Part shown: one piece after another, positions 22,311 through 33,600 of the stretch | Layout of the letters: every line of letters begins with the position of its first letter | Position numbering within the stretch: position 1 is the first letter of the stretch | NCBI GenBank assembly: GCA_039583875.1 | Contig: CM077151.1 | Span: forward strand, 24,732,208 to 24,796,207 | Length of the DNA: 64,000 bases | Source: Platanthera guangdongensis | Lineage: Eukaryota > Streptophyta > Magnoliopsida > Asparagales > Orchidaceae | Direction of reading: 5' to 3' | Translations under genes and position numbers: made by a program | The notes under the pieces: generated by a model | What the model was told of the DNA's origin: nothing | What the model saw: the letters and a program-made list of their open reading frames with translations, nothing else | Database searches by the model: none

Positions 22311-23253
22311 GTTATCTCCACGCCTAGGCGTCCGCCTTATCGCCAAGGCATCCATGCGCCTGGCGCTCGCCTTTGTTCGCTTTGACACCGTGATAAGAAT
22401 GGATGTCTCGCGTGGTCACCTGAACACTCGGACACACGGGATGAGTTTTTCTACACTCCACCGAGAGAGCCTCCTGACAGGTCACCTCTTTTGATAAATC
22501 TTCAAGTCATTATTAGATTTTCTCATATAGAACATGTTGCATCGGTCACGTGTCATTTGCATAAATCTGTTGAGTCATTTTGTCATAATTTGCATGAGTC
22601 TGTTGTGTTGTTTCTTCATTGTTTACATGTGTGTCATGAGTCAGTCCGACAAAGAATCCATAATGATAATAAATTTTGTAAATCACAAGCGGATGTTTAC
22701 TGGCAAGAGCAGGTAATTCATGATGGCGAGCATGTGATATTGAGAATCTGCGTTGTGAGGCTTCGTGTGAGGCCACCGCCAGCCCCCTATGTTGCACCGA
22801 CAGCGACACGGGACACGCGATACAACACGACACGACACGCGACTCGTCATTCTCAAAAAAATACCATATTCTGACACGCTGGGAAACGTATATTAAATAT
22901 TCATTTTTTAATAATTATGATAATCCTAAAACATTTAACAAAAAATAAAAAAAAAACAATTAACAAATATTTAAATAAATTAAGTAATGTTTAAATATTA
23001 CTTATCAAATATTCAAATGCAAAACTTAACAAATGATCAAAAAATGATAAAACATTAACACATTAACATTATATATTATCAGTAAAAATAATGTATTCAC
23101 ATGCAAACTTTTTTCCCTACTTTCAATATTCCTTTTTCTAGAGAAAATATTTATGTCAATAGTAGATCCACATTCACTACTTGAAATGCTAGAATGGGGT
23201 AAAGGCACTTCCAAGATAAATTGTCACCCGCCTCACCATGAGTAGTTAACTTA
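22311..23253. other. Non-coding region with repeat remnants
   Basis: 22316-22400 contains the GCCTAGGCG / CGCCTTGGCG type of low-complexity motif found scattered in plant genomes. 22793-22850 has repeated CACGACACG motifs. 22880-23150 is AT-rich. I see no coding region. Confidence 0.5.
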
Positions 23254-23460
23254 GGGACACGCGTGTCCGATTGAGCGGGACACGCGTGTCCGATTGAGCG
23301 GGACACGCGTGTCCGATTGAGCGGGACACGCGTGTCCGATTGAGCGGGACATGCGTGTCCGATTGAGCTGGACACGCGTGTCCGATTGAGCGGGGCACGC
23401 GTGTCCGATTGAGCGGGACACGCGTGTCCGATTGAGCGGGACACGCGAGTCTCGCGTGAG
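23254..23460. repeat. 23-bp minisatellite with palindromic core
   Basis: Eight full copies of GGGACACGCGTGTCCGATTG + AGC start at 23254 and then every 23 bases. A ninth degenerate copy begins at 23438. Each unit holds the 14-base perfect palindrome GGACACGCGTGTCC. One copy has A for C (ATGCGT) and one has T for G. Because 23 is not a multiple of 3 and no frame meets a stop on the minus strand, false ORFs (23151-23619) appear. Confidence 0.95.
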
Positions 23461-24573
23461 GCAGCGTGTCGGATTTCCGACTCGAGTGTCGGACTCTCCG
23501 ACACCGACACGTTGGGCATTTTGAAGTGTCAGTGCTTCATAGTCAGCCCCCTTATCTCTGCCACCCTCTATCTGAAAGCTGCCACCGCCTAGGTTTTCTT
23601 TTCCCCCAAAACCAGCCACCTCCCCCCTACTTCCTGCAGCCCCCCCCCCCCCACCTCACCCTATTTTTCACTTGCGGTCAGCCCCCTACACATGGAGCCA
23701 CAAAACCTAACCCTTCCCCTTCCAGATCAGCCCCAATCTGGGATTTTTCAGCCCGGATCTGATTTATTATTGTCGGATCTACCCTTCCCCGCCCGGATCT
23801 CCACGTACGTGGTCGGATCTATCTATTTTCGGTCCAACCCGACAATCCACTGTCGAGCACAGCCACCGCAATCATTTCCACGTCGCTGGTTCCACATGGG
23901 ATCGTCGTCCACGCACCTCCGGCTCCGGATTCTTCAGTGTCTTGGTCAGCTCACTATTTGGTGAGATTTTGTTGTATTGGTTTATTATTTTCAGCATTTA
24001 TTTATTAGATTGGACATTTTTATATTGTTTGGAGAAATATCACCGTAGAATTTTACTATAGATTATTATTGTGATTTGCAAGATTTATTCGCTGCGCGCT
24101 GTTATTTTGACCCTCCACGCAGAGAAAAGCCTAAGCTTGTCTCGCTTATACAAATTATCTTTTCCTTGCTTTGAATATTCTACGTGGGATGATATAATTT
24201 ATTATTCAATTGTGATTTTATCCGTCGTGCTTTGCATAGCGTGTAGGGTTAGGTCGCCGATTTTCCACCACCTATAGATTCGTCCTGCGTCACTTCCACT
24301 ATTTGTAATGGAGATGGTGATGCATTCTCGTAATCGATGGAGGATCTTGATATGGCCTTGAGAGTAAGGGTCTCAGTGGAGGAGATCTGGCAAATGAGGC
24401 AGCTCATGCCCTTGATTTCGAATTCAAGGATGGAAGCCTAAATAAGGCATGAAATTTGAGCATCATGGGCATCATTTTGATGGGGTAAGAAGAGACATGC
24501 ATCGAGATTCTTGCAATGATGATGAGCCGATTTGATGAACCTGAACGTTTCCAAGAGAAAATATATTGAAATC
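23461..24573. other. Non-coding region, C-rich then AT-rich
   Basis: It includes a run of 14 C at about 23641, a pyrimidine-rich stretch that could be the leader of an unidentified element, and AT-rich sequence up to the copia insertion. No domain is recognisable in the short ORFs. Confidence 0.4.
24569..24573 (+). repeat. Target site duplication AAATC (left)
   Basis: AAATC precedes the copia 5' LTR and is repeated at 30101-30105. Confidence 0.88.
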
Positions 24574-24758
24574 TGTTAGAAAAAACTCATATAAAGAGCC
24601 CATTATTGGGCCCACTTTTGTCTTTTCTCTTCTCTCCTCTTTAGTCCCACATCATGTACAGGATTGATTCTCTCTCCTTCTTCCTCCTATATATTTGTAT
24701 TCTCTCCTTGTATTTACACACATAAAAAATATATACAAGTTTTTGAGCTCTTTCTACA
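24574..24758 (+). repeat. Copia 5' LTR
   Basis: 185 bases. It contains the TATA-like CCTATATATTTG, and TACACACATAAAAAATATAT near the end is partly missing from the 3' copy. Confidence 0.9.
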
Positions 24759-24771
24759 TAGAATCAGAGGG
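24759..24771 (+). other. Degenerate primer binding site
   Basis: TAGAATCAGAGGG follows the LTR directly. It keeps the ATCAGAG core of the tRNA-Met-type site, but the first bases are changed. Confidence 0.55.
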
Positions 24772-25025
24772 ACTCGTTTCCTCCCGCGGACTCCACACTC
24801 TATCTGTCTTCCTCTCCTGCGGCATGCGGCCACCTGCGGCATGCAACGTCTGTCTGCTCCTCTCCCTTAGCCGCTAGGCTAACTGCGGCCTGCATTCTTT
24901 TGCGGTCTCTATCTCTGATTCCGCTCCCTCTTCCTCTTTGTGGTTCCACCCTCCTCCTCGAGCATCTTATAGCCTCCTCTCTCTCTGTCTCGTGGGGTCC
25001 ACTTTCCCAACTGTTCTCACTCAAT

Positions 25026-25160
25026 CCGCTGTGGGCTCCTCTTATCCGCTGCGGGCTCCTCTTATCCGCTGCAGGCTCCTCTTATCCGCTGTGGGCTCCT
25101 CTTATCTGCTGCGAGCTCTTCTCGTCTGTTGCGGGCTCCTCTTGTCCGCTCTGTGTTCTT
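25026..25160 (+). repeat. 20-bp tandem repeat in the copia leader
   Basis: About six copies of GGCTCCTCTTATCCGCTGCG, increasingly diverged to the right. The surrounding leader (24800-25800) is built from related CTGCGG-rich, pyrimidine-rich words. ORFs called through it (24900-25704) are repeat translations. Confidence 0.8.
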
Positions 25161-25816
25161 CTCCCCTGCTCTACTTCACTCCTTTCTTGCGAGCTTCTAC
25201 CTTAGACCGCGCTCTCTTCTCACTCACAGTATCTTTGTTTATCCAGCCGCGGACTACTCCTAACCGCTGCGGGCTCTCTTCTCTACGGTCCGTTGAATTT
25301 GCCCCCCTTGCGGACTGCTCCTGTCCGTCGTGGCCTCTCTCAACTCGCAACTTGCGGCCTGCCACTTCTAATCGTCGAGGACTGCTTCAGTTCGCCGCAA
25401 ACTGCTTCTCCTCGCATCTTGTCGCGGACCCGCTGCCTTCTCTTGTCGCTTGAGTTCTGCTACTCACGACCTCTTCTCGCAGCTTCTCCTACCCGCTGCC
25501 TTCTCTATCCGCTCGAGTTATTTTTCAACTCACGGCCTCTTCTTCTATCCGCTCGAGTTCTTCTACTCGCGGTTTCCTCTTCCTGTCCGCTCGTGTTCTT
25601 CTCGTACCTTCTTTGCTCTGACCGTTGTTGTGCTCACCAAGACCGTGCAGACTATCTTCTTTCCGCATTTTGGTCGTGGTCTGTTTGATCGTTGGTGTCC
25701 ATAATATGACCGTGCGGTCTGTTGTTTTCCCGCATTAAGGTTGCAGTCTTCTCCTTCCCTACCTGTCGTGCGGTCTCCGGTTCTTCTCGCTGCGGTCTCC
25801 ATTTCCTGCCGGTTCT

Positions 25817-28800
25817 ATGGGCTCTTCTGTCAACTCCACTGGCCCGGCGGCTAGTCTGCCTACAGACCGCCCGGCTTGTCCTGCAGACGGCCCGGTTTGT
25901 TCTGCTGAAATCGACGACGAGCTGCGGATAACTACTATTTCTCTCTCTAGGAAGAAAAACTTTATCCTGTTGGTGCATTCTGTTCGACGGGTTCTTCAGG
26001 CCAAGGGCCTCTTGCCTCACCTTACTCAGGCACCTCCTCCTCCTATCGATGATTGGCTCCGCAATGATGGTCGCGTTCAGACTGGGCTCCTTAATTCCTT
26101 GGATGGTGAACCTTATCAGATGGCTATGTACCACGACACTGCCAAGACTATGTGGGATGAGCTGCATTCCTTGTAATCAGGCCGCGACAGCCTTCAGCAT
26201 CTCTACGACATACTCACTGATCTTCTCGCTCTCGACACTGGCGGAGCTTCGGATATGACCTCCTTTGTCGCTCGAGCCAAGACCCTTTTGAGGCCTGGAT
26301 CCAGCATCAGCCGTCTACCAATGATCATGCTGCTCAGCGCGCTCAGAAGGAAGCCTTCTGCATTGCCATCATGATGGCTCGTCTTCCGTCTCACCTTCGG
26401 AGCATTCGAACTCAGGTTCTAGGTTCTCCCACAACACCGTCTTTCTCTGATGTTTGCTCCATGCTTCTTCGCGTGTCACCTCCTCCGGATACTTCTGCTC
26501 CTTCTCCCCCGACCCTTCTTCAACAGGCCCCTTCGCTCCTACTGTCCCTCCTACCTCTGCTCGAGGCGGACGTTCGGGATCTCGGGGCCGTGGGCGTGGT
26601 GGCCGGGGTCGGCCGAAGTGTTCCTACTGCGGGAAAGACAGCCACCTTGAGGCGACCTGCTACCGGAAGATTGGTTATCCTCCTCGTCCGACGGTATCTG
26701 TTGTTGTTGACGCCCCCTCTGCCGCCCCTCCTGATCTTGAGGTCGTTCGTCTCCAACTCCAGCAACTCCAGGGGCTACTCAACCCGCCCTCTTCCTCCAT
26801 TGTCTCCGTTTCCGACACAGGTACTGCTTGTTTATCCACTAGCCCGTGTTGGATCGTGGATTCAAGTGTCACTCATCACATTACTTCACGACGACCTGCC
26901 CAGTACTCGGATTCTCCTTATTCGAAGTCTATCACTGTGGATAATGGGGGGACAGTTCCCGTCTCCGGCTCGGCGGATCTTTCTCTCAACCCGTCAATCT
27001 CCCTTCGCTCGACTCTTCATGTTCTGAGCTCCTCATTCAATTTACTCTCTGTCGGACGTCTTACTAGTGATCTTGATTGTTCTGTCATACTCACCTCTTC
27101 TTCTTTTGTTATACAGGATCAGCGGACGCAGACTACCATTGGTAAAGGCACACTGCGGAACGGGCTCTACCTTCTCGACGACTCTCCCACCATTTTCTCT
27201 TTTATCTCTTCCACTGAGTGGCATCGACGTCTTGAGCATGCCCCTCTGCCGTTCCTCCAGCGGGCTCTTCCTGATTTCTCTTTTCATCTGTTACAGTGTG
27301 AGTCATGTATCTTCGACAAGCAGCCGCGTTTTTCTTTTCCTGCGCATTGTACACGGAGTGTTGCTCCATTTGATTTAGTTCATTCTGATGTATGGGGCCT
27401 TTTTAAGATTACAAGTATTGCTGATTTTTGTTACTTTATCACATTTATTGATGATTAATCTCGCACTACGTGGCTATACTTACTTCGTGATCACTCCGAG
27501 CTTCCCCGTGTTTCTCGGGCATTTGTCCTTGAGCCCCGTACACAATTCCACACCACCCTAAAAACATTGCGCACCGATAATGCTCGAGAATATACCGGTC
27601 ACGAATTTACAGATTTGTGCTCTGAATTCGGGATTATTCATCAAACATCTTGTGCCTACACACCCCAGCAAAACGGTGTTGCCGAACAAAAACCGTCACT
27701 TACTCGATGTCGCTCACTCTCTCATGATTCAAATGCACGTTCTCAAACCTTACTGGAACTTTGCGGTCTCCACTGCTTGCTTTATCATCAACCGTCTCTC
27801 ATCCTCCGTCCTCCACTATGCTACACCGTTCAGCCTACTATTTCCCTTCACTCCGGCATTTCCTCTCCCGCCTCGTGTCTTTGGCAGCACCTGCTACGTC
27901 CACCATCTGGGGTCGTCCTCGGATAAGTTGGATCCCCGGGCGGCTAAACACATCTTTGTCGGCTATCCGCACACCCAGAAGGGTTATGTCTGTTATTCTC
28001 TTGCTTCTCGAAAGATCTCGGTCTCTGCTGATGTTACCTTCCGGGAAGATCAACCGTTTTTCCCTGCTCCTTTACCCGCTCATCTACCACCAGCTCCTCT
28101 CCGGCCATCCATCCCACGATCGGTTATCCCTGTTACTGCACCACCTTCACAGGGTCCCCTTGCATCGGCTCCTGCTCCCTCCAAACCACCTGTTATCCGT
28201 GTCTACACTCGTCGCCGTATCGGTTCCGTTGCCCCTCTGCAGTCGGCCTCAACCACGGATACTCCGCGTCCTGCTGATCAGGTACCGCCCTCCACTGCTC
28301 ATCATCTGGCCAACTATGTCTCCCTCCATCGCCTCTCTCCCCTCCTGCACACATTTGCTACTTCTCTTTCTTCGGTCTCTATTCCTAACTCTGTGCAGGA
28401 GGCGCTTCAACATCCGGGTTGGCGGGCCGTCATGGAGGAAGAAATGTCTGCTCTCTGGGCTAACCAGACATGTACTGTAGTACCCCTTCCTCCGGGTCAG
28501 AAATCGGTTGGGTGTAAGTGGGTCTTTATCATCAAACATGTTGATGGGACAATTGACCGTCTGAAGGCTCGTCTCGTGGCTCGTGGTTTCACCCAGCAAC
28601 AAGGGCTCGACTATGAGGAAACTTTCTCTCCGGTGGCCAAGCTCAATACTGTTCGTGTCCTCATCTCTGTCGCTGTCCATCGCCACTGGCCCCTATTCCA
28701 ACTGGATATCAAGAATGCTTTCTTGAATGGGGATCTCCAGGAAACAGTGTATATGCAGCAACCACCCGAGTTTGAGACCACGGGGGAGTCTCAGGTCTGC

Positions 28801-29951
28801 CGTCTTTTGAAGGCTCTGTATGGTCTCATACAATCCCCACGGGCATGGTTTAACAAATTCAGTAAAGCCCTTCGTGATATTGGTTTTACTCGAATCTCGG
28901 TCGACATCTCGTTGTTTACTCGTCACCGAACAACAAGAACGGTCCTTCTGTAAGTATACATTGACGATATCAGCATTACAGGAGATGACTCACAAGGGAT
29001 ACAGGCAGTCAAACTACATCTAAGTTATGTCTTTCAGACAAAGGATCTGGGGCCCCTACGATACTTTTGGGTCTTGAAGTTGCCAGACGGCCGGATGGGC
29101 TTGTCCTCTCTCAACGGAAGTATTGCCTCGACCTCCTTCATGATGCAGGTTATTCTGACTGTAAGCCGAGTGACACCCCTATGGATGTAAACCACAAGTT
29201 GTGCGCTCAGGCATCTGACTCGGATCTCCTACTCCATAATCCAGAATATTATCGTCGTCTCGTTGGAAAATTGATCTATCTCACGGTAACCAGACCAGAT
29301 ATTTCCTTCGTTGTTGTTATTGTCAGTCGATACATGCACTCCGCTCGAAGATCTCATCTTCAGGCTGTTGAACGCATTCTCAGATACCTTAAAACAGCTC
29401 ATGGTCAAGGACTTGTTTACAGAACCTCTTCTTCAGCTCCAACATTGGTGGCATACTCGGATGCCGATTATGCTGGTGCCCTTGATGACCGGCGATCTAC
29501 CAGTGGTTTTTGCACCTACTTTGGAGGGCATTTGGTTACATGGCGAAGCAAGAAACAAGCGATCGTTGCTCGATCATCAGCTGAGGTAGAATACCGAGCA
29601 ATGACAACTGTAGTGTCTGAACTGACATGCCTTGAGAGTCTTCTCACTGATCTGGGCATAAAACTACCTTCACCGGCTCTTCTCCTCTGTGACAGCCAAG
29701 TTGTTATACATATCGCCAAGAACTCGGTCTCCCACGAAAGAACAAAGCACATCGAAGTATATTGTCACTTCATCCGGGAAAAAGTTCAAATGAAGAAGCT
29801 CGATCTAAAGCATGTTCCAGGGTCTGAACAAGTTGTGGATGTCCTCACAAAGGCTCTTCCCAGGCCCCTCTTCTATCAGTTCTTGTCCAAGCTTGGCTCA
29901 TACGATTTGTACGCTCCAACTTGCAGGGGAGTGTTAGAAAAGCCCATGTAA
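25817..29951 (+). pseudogene. Copia gag-pol, broken
   Basis: Gag starts at 25817 (MGSSVNSTGP) and reads to TMWDELHSL, where a TAA interrupts it at 26174-26176. The zinc knuckle CSYCGKDSHLEATC is near 26616. The protease motif reads WIVDSSVTHHI, so the catalytic D-S-G has become D-S-S (near 26852). Pre-integrase and integrase follow (HSDVWG near 27384, RTDNA near 27570), with a stop at 27457 and a frame change near 27690. RT lies at 28500-28970 (LDIKNAFLNGDL; VYIDDI after a TAA at 28951-28953). A frame change near 29067 precedes the RNase H (YSDADYAG, SSAEVEYRA), which ends at 29951 close to the polypurine tract. The element cannot be autonomous. Confidence 0.9.
29924..29931 (+). other. Copia polypurine tract
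   Basis: GCAGGGGAG-like purine run immediately before the TGTTAG start of the 3' LTR. Confidence 0.75.
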
Positions 29952-30100
29952 AGAGCTCATTATTGAGCCCATTTTTGCCTTTTCTCTTCTCTCCTCTTTA
30001 GTCCCACATCATGTATAGGATTGATTCTCTCTTCTTCTTCCTCCTATATATTTGTATTCTCTCCTTGTATTTATATACAAGTTTTCGAGCTCTTTCTACA
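29932..30100 (+). repeat. Copia 3' LTR
   Basis: 169 bases, TGTTAGA to TCTACA, followed by the AAATC duplication. It lacks about 16 bases present in the 5' LTR. Confidence 0.9.
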
Positions 30101-30105
30101 AAATC

Positions 30106-30690
30106 TAAAACTTTGATACCATGTTGAGCAAAAAAATACAAAGAAAAAAATGCTAAGATAACTTATTCATTGGGGAATCTTATACATATAATAACAGTAC
30201 AAGTGTGAACATGTAATGAATGACGGAACATAATCCGTGAGAAAATAATCTGATGGTTACAATAAGAGATTCATAATAATACTAATAATACGACATTCAT
30301 AATAATTTCATCCAATCTTGATGCATTGGTTAACATAATTTGTCTCTATTGATACTTTGGGAACGTAAACAGAGCCTAAATATTTTCAGTAAAAGAAGAT
30401 TACCACCTTTTAGAAATTTTAACCTAAACCTTAACTCCAGTAAAATCAATAGTGAGCATTGATGTCTGTAGAAAAAGCTGCAATGTCGAAGAATCAATAA
30501 GCAGGAACATATGAAAATGTTCAGGTTGACTAGTATTGAAAAAAAAACAAATTAATCATTAAGCATGTAAATACAGTAAATGGCAAGCTAGCTTTACATC
30601 ATCATAAATTAGATGAATGAGAGAACATATTAAATAGATAACTAGCAGCACTAAAAATGCACAAGTAATCCGCAACTTCAAAAAGAAGAA
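30106..30690 (-). repeat. Possible LTR and primer site of another copia-like element (minus)
   Basis: The minus strand reads CAACATGGTATCAAAG at 30110-30125. This is the usual 'LTR end plus tRNA-Met primer site' arrangement. The sequence to the right would be the LTR, AT-rich and without a clear far end. No coding domain was found. The expected final exon of the ASHR1-like gene is not recognisable here either. Confidence 0.35.
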
Positions 30691-30697
30691 AGCTTAC

Positions 30698-33600
30698 TTT
30701 GATAGACAGGAATCGTCAACCAGCAATAGGTTAAGGCGCCTCTCCAATCATTTAACTCCATAAGGATCTGCTCGGGCAAAAAGGAGTACTCATCAAATGA
30801 TAGTAATCTAATTAGAGACGGAATGGAAATGCTCTTAGGTTCCATTCGTTTGGTGGGATTTCGAATGAGGGATTTGGTTTTGTCTAAAATCAAAACCTCG
30901 TAAGTTTTGGAATTGATCTAAAACTGAATTATGTTGTTCATTTGTATGATGGTACTGAGGCATAGTGATGTAGGGTAGGCTACGGGTGCACCAAAACCTA
31001 CGATTCTAGATGGAGGTGCAGGAGTGACACACTAATTCGAATCTAAATGCAATGCAACCATCAGTGACGACGACGACTAAACTTGAACAATGCAAATATT
31101 AGCGTCACGCGAATAATTAAAGAGTAAAACAAACATTCAATTTGGCGATTTAATATGGCGTTTCTTCGCTCGGAGGGCCAAGGTCAAGCGCGCGGCAAAT
31201 AACTCCTCATGCAAGTTAGTAGTGTATCGAAACAATTCTCCACTAGCAAGAATCAAAGCGATGTATATTAATTCACCAATGAAAAATGTCAAATCACATA
31301 AATCAATACCACAAGAGAACTCACAGAGTAGAGGGCTGAACCAAAGCACTGAAGATTATGGATCCAGACAAGGATCGGCGATCGAAGATGGACCCGGCGG
31401 CATGGAAATGGTGGCGGTGGCTGTCCTCGGTGGCGAGTGGGGAGTTCGGGTCGGAAATGGAAAGATCCAGCCACTAGGAGGGAGATCCGGGTGGGGGAGA
31501 CTAGAGTCGATATTTTGGGATCGAATCCGGGTGGAGGGGTGATGAACGGAAGGTGGAAATAACGGATCGGGGCTGAAATTCCTAGATCTGAATTGATCCA
31601 AGAAATTAGGGCTAAAGGGGAGTGGATCCATGGTAGGGAAGAAGTGGAGGGTCGGCGTGAACAATGACCTGCGTGAACAGTGCCAGCGTGAACAGTAACC
31701 CGTGAACATTGCCCGATGAATAGTAACCGACGAACAGTAACCGGGCTTCCTGGACAGCAGTAGCGGGTTGGAATTTGGGGTGTAGGGGCTGCGGATGAGG
31801 GTTTCGGAGGGGGAAGAAGAAGGCTATGGATGGGTAGTACCTTGGGGAGAAGTTTGAGTGTCTAGGAGTCGTCACCTAGGGTTCTACAGCGTCAGCACCG
31901 AGGGGTGATCGCGGAGTTCCGGGAATAATCTCTCCAAAACCTGCAATGTCTTGGTTCAGTCTCTTAGACCATTATTTATAATAAAACAAGACACTAGGAC
32001 ATCCCTATCAACGTCTATAATTGACCGGTGAGAGAGACCACTAAAATACATGAAAATAAACCAATAAAATAAACGAATATATGATCTCGAGTCGCGACGC
32101 AGATCCGGACATATCTGCGGAGTCTGATCGTCGATCTGGACACGCCATTTATGGTAAGTCACCAAATCAACCCCGAACGGGCCCAAAGCTCTTGCTCGTC
32201 TCTGCTCCGCATCACAAAGAAATTGAATCGGTCAATTATGTTAAAAATTATACTCTGTGAAGGTGACTGATACCAGTTTAGTAACGAACGTAGTGAAAAA
32301 CCATCAATGAGGATGCCTAGTTATTGAAGAATTTCAAGTACAAACGAAGAAGAAAACCTTAGCCGATGCAAATAACTGAGAATTAAGCTTCGAGACTCGC
32401 TCCGATTGAACTTTACTCAAGGTATACCTTACATCATTGTAACTCAAAATCAAAAGCACTTCTGCATTATCAATGCATCAGTTTACAAGCAATAAATGTT
32501 AGGTTCCTAGTCAAAACTTGGATTTGTTGCTATCAACTAATTTCCAAGTCACCCTAAACCTTAACTCTCATTAATTCTTCTGCATAGAAAAAAAACGAAT
32601 CTCTACAGATATCGGAATCAAAAGAAGGAGAAGAAAGACCAGCAGAAAAATAAAACCAAGAAGAAGAAGCGGGAGAAAGAGAAGAAGAAAAAGTAGGAGA
32701 ATAAGAAGCAGCGGAATAAAAAAAAAGCAAAAGAAAAAGGAGAACTAGAAGCAGCGGCAGGATAAACCAAGAAGAACAAGAGGCAGGAGCGGAGCAGAAA
32801 ACATAGACGAAGAAAAAGATCGATAGGTTGGGGACAAAAACCGTAAAACCCACCTAAAGAGGTCGGTTTTCTTTCATGCCTAAATTTCAAGGAAATGAAA
32901 ACTCACGGTTTTGTTCCAATGCCAACTCCGACCAAATAATGGCACAAACGAACACAAGAATTTGAAATTGGGAGACCCAAACCCAATTCCGCCTTCCCAA
33001 AACCTTTTAAATGAATGGAGCCTTATTGTTAAAACAATTATCCTACCTGTAAGAAAAGGAAATAGCTATAATTGTTGTGGGGGGCATACAATGGCATTGG
33101 ATGATCATTGATGGTTTCAACATTTGGTAACACGACATAGTAACTTATAACATCTTTTCAAAAGAATTATCCAGTAAACATATTTTATTATGTCTTACTA
33201 TTAATAAGACGAGACATGATGTACTGAGGCATTAGTGAGATTATGACAAAAGATTGAACACAATGGCGATTGGCGACAAAGGATCCATATAGCTGACCCC
33301 ATTAGTGGGATAAAGGCTTGAGTGTTGTTGTTGTTACTATTAATAAGACAAGTCCGTAGTACACAATCAAATTCATCAATGCCATCCAATAAACTTTATT
33401 ATTTTATTTTATGAACATCTTTAAAACTTGTGTTAAAATAAATAAAATATAGACTAAATTAAACTAAAATAAAATCAAAATATACACTGAGAGAAAAAAA
33501 ATTTAGACACATGTAATGAGAAAAAAATTGCCACAATGCAAAAATAATAATTCTACGATTGAACATTGACGAGCGAAGTATTGACGCCAGCAGCGAATAT

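Larger units (their letters stand above)
24574..30100 (+). mobile_element. Ty1/copia retrotransposon, full length but decayed
   Basis: The LTRs are TGTTAGA..TCTACA. There is a degenerate primer site, a leader of about 1 kb, gag-pol in copia order (integrase before RT), a purine tract and the AAATC target duplication. The LTRs differ by about ten substitutions and a 16-base indel, so this insertion is older than the chromovirus at 12462. It is on the opposite strand to the ASHR1-like gene and lies downstream of its last recognised exon. Confidence 0.93.

Noticed and set aside
23254..23460. CRISPR array
   Set aside because: The repeats are contiguous with no unique spacers, and the host is a plant.
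23151..23619. Two 122-codon minus-strand ORFs
   Set aside because: They are translations of the 23-base minisatellite in different frames.
24900..25704. ORFs of 84-171 codons upstream of copia gag
   Set aside because: They read through the tandem-repeat leader and show Leu/Ser/Cys-rich low complexity without a domain.
32554..32890. Minus-strand hydrophobic ORFs resembling membrane proteins
   Set aside because: They come from a purine-rich GAA tract read in antisense (Phe/Ser/Leu), inside an intron.
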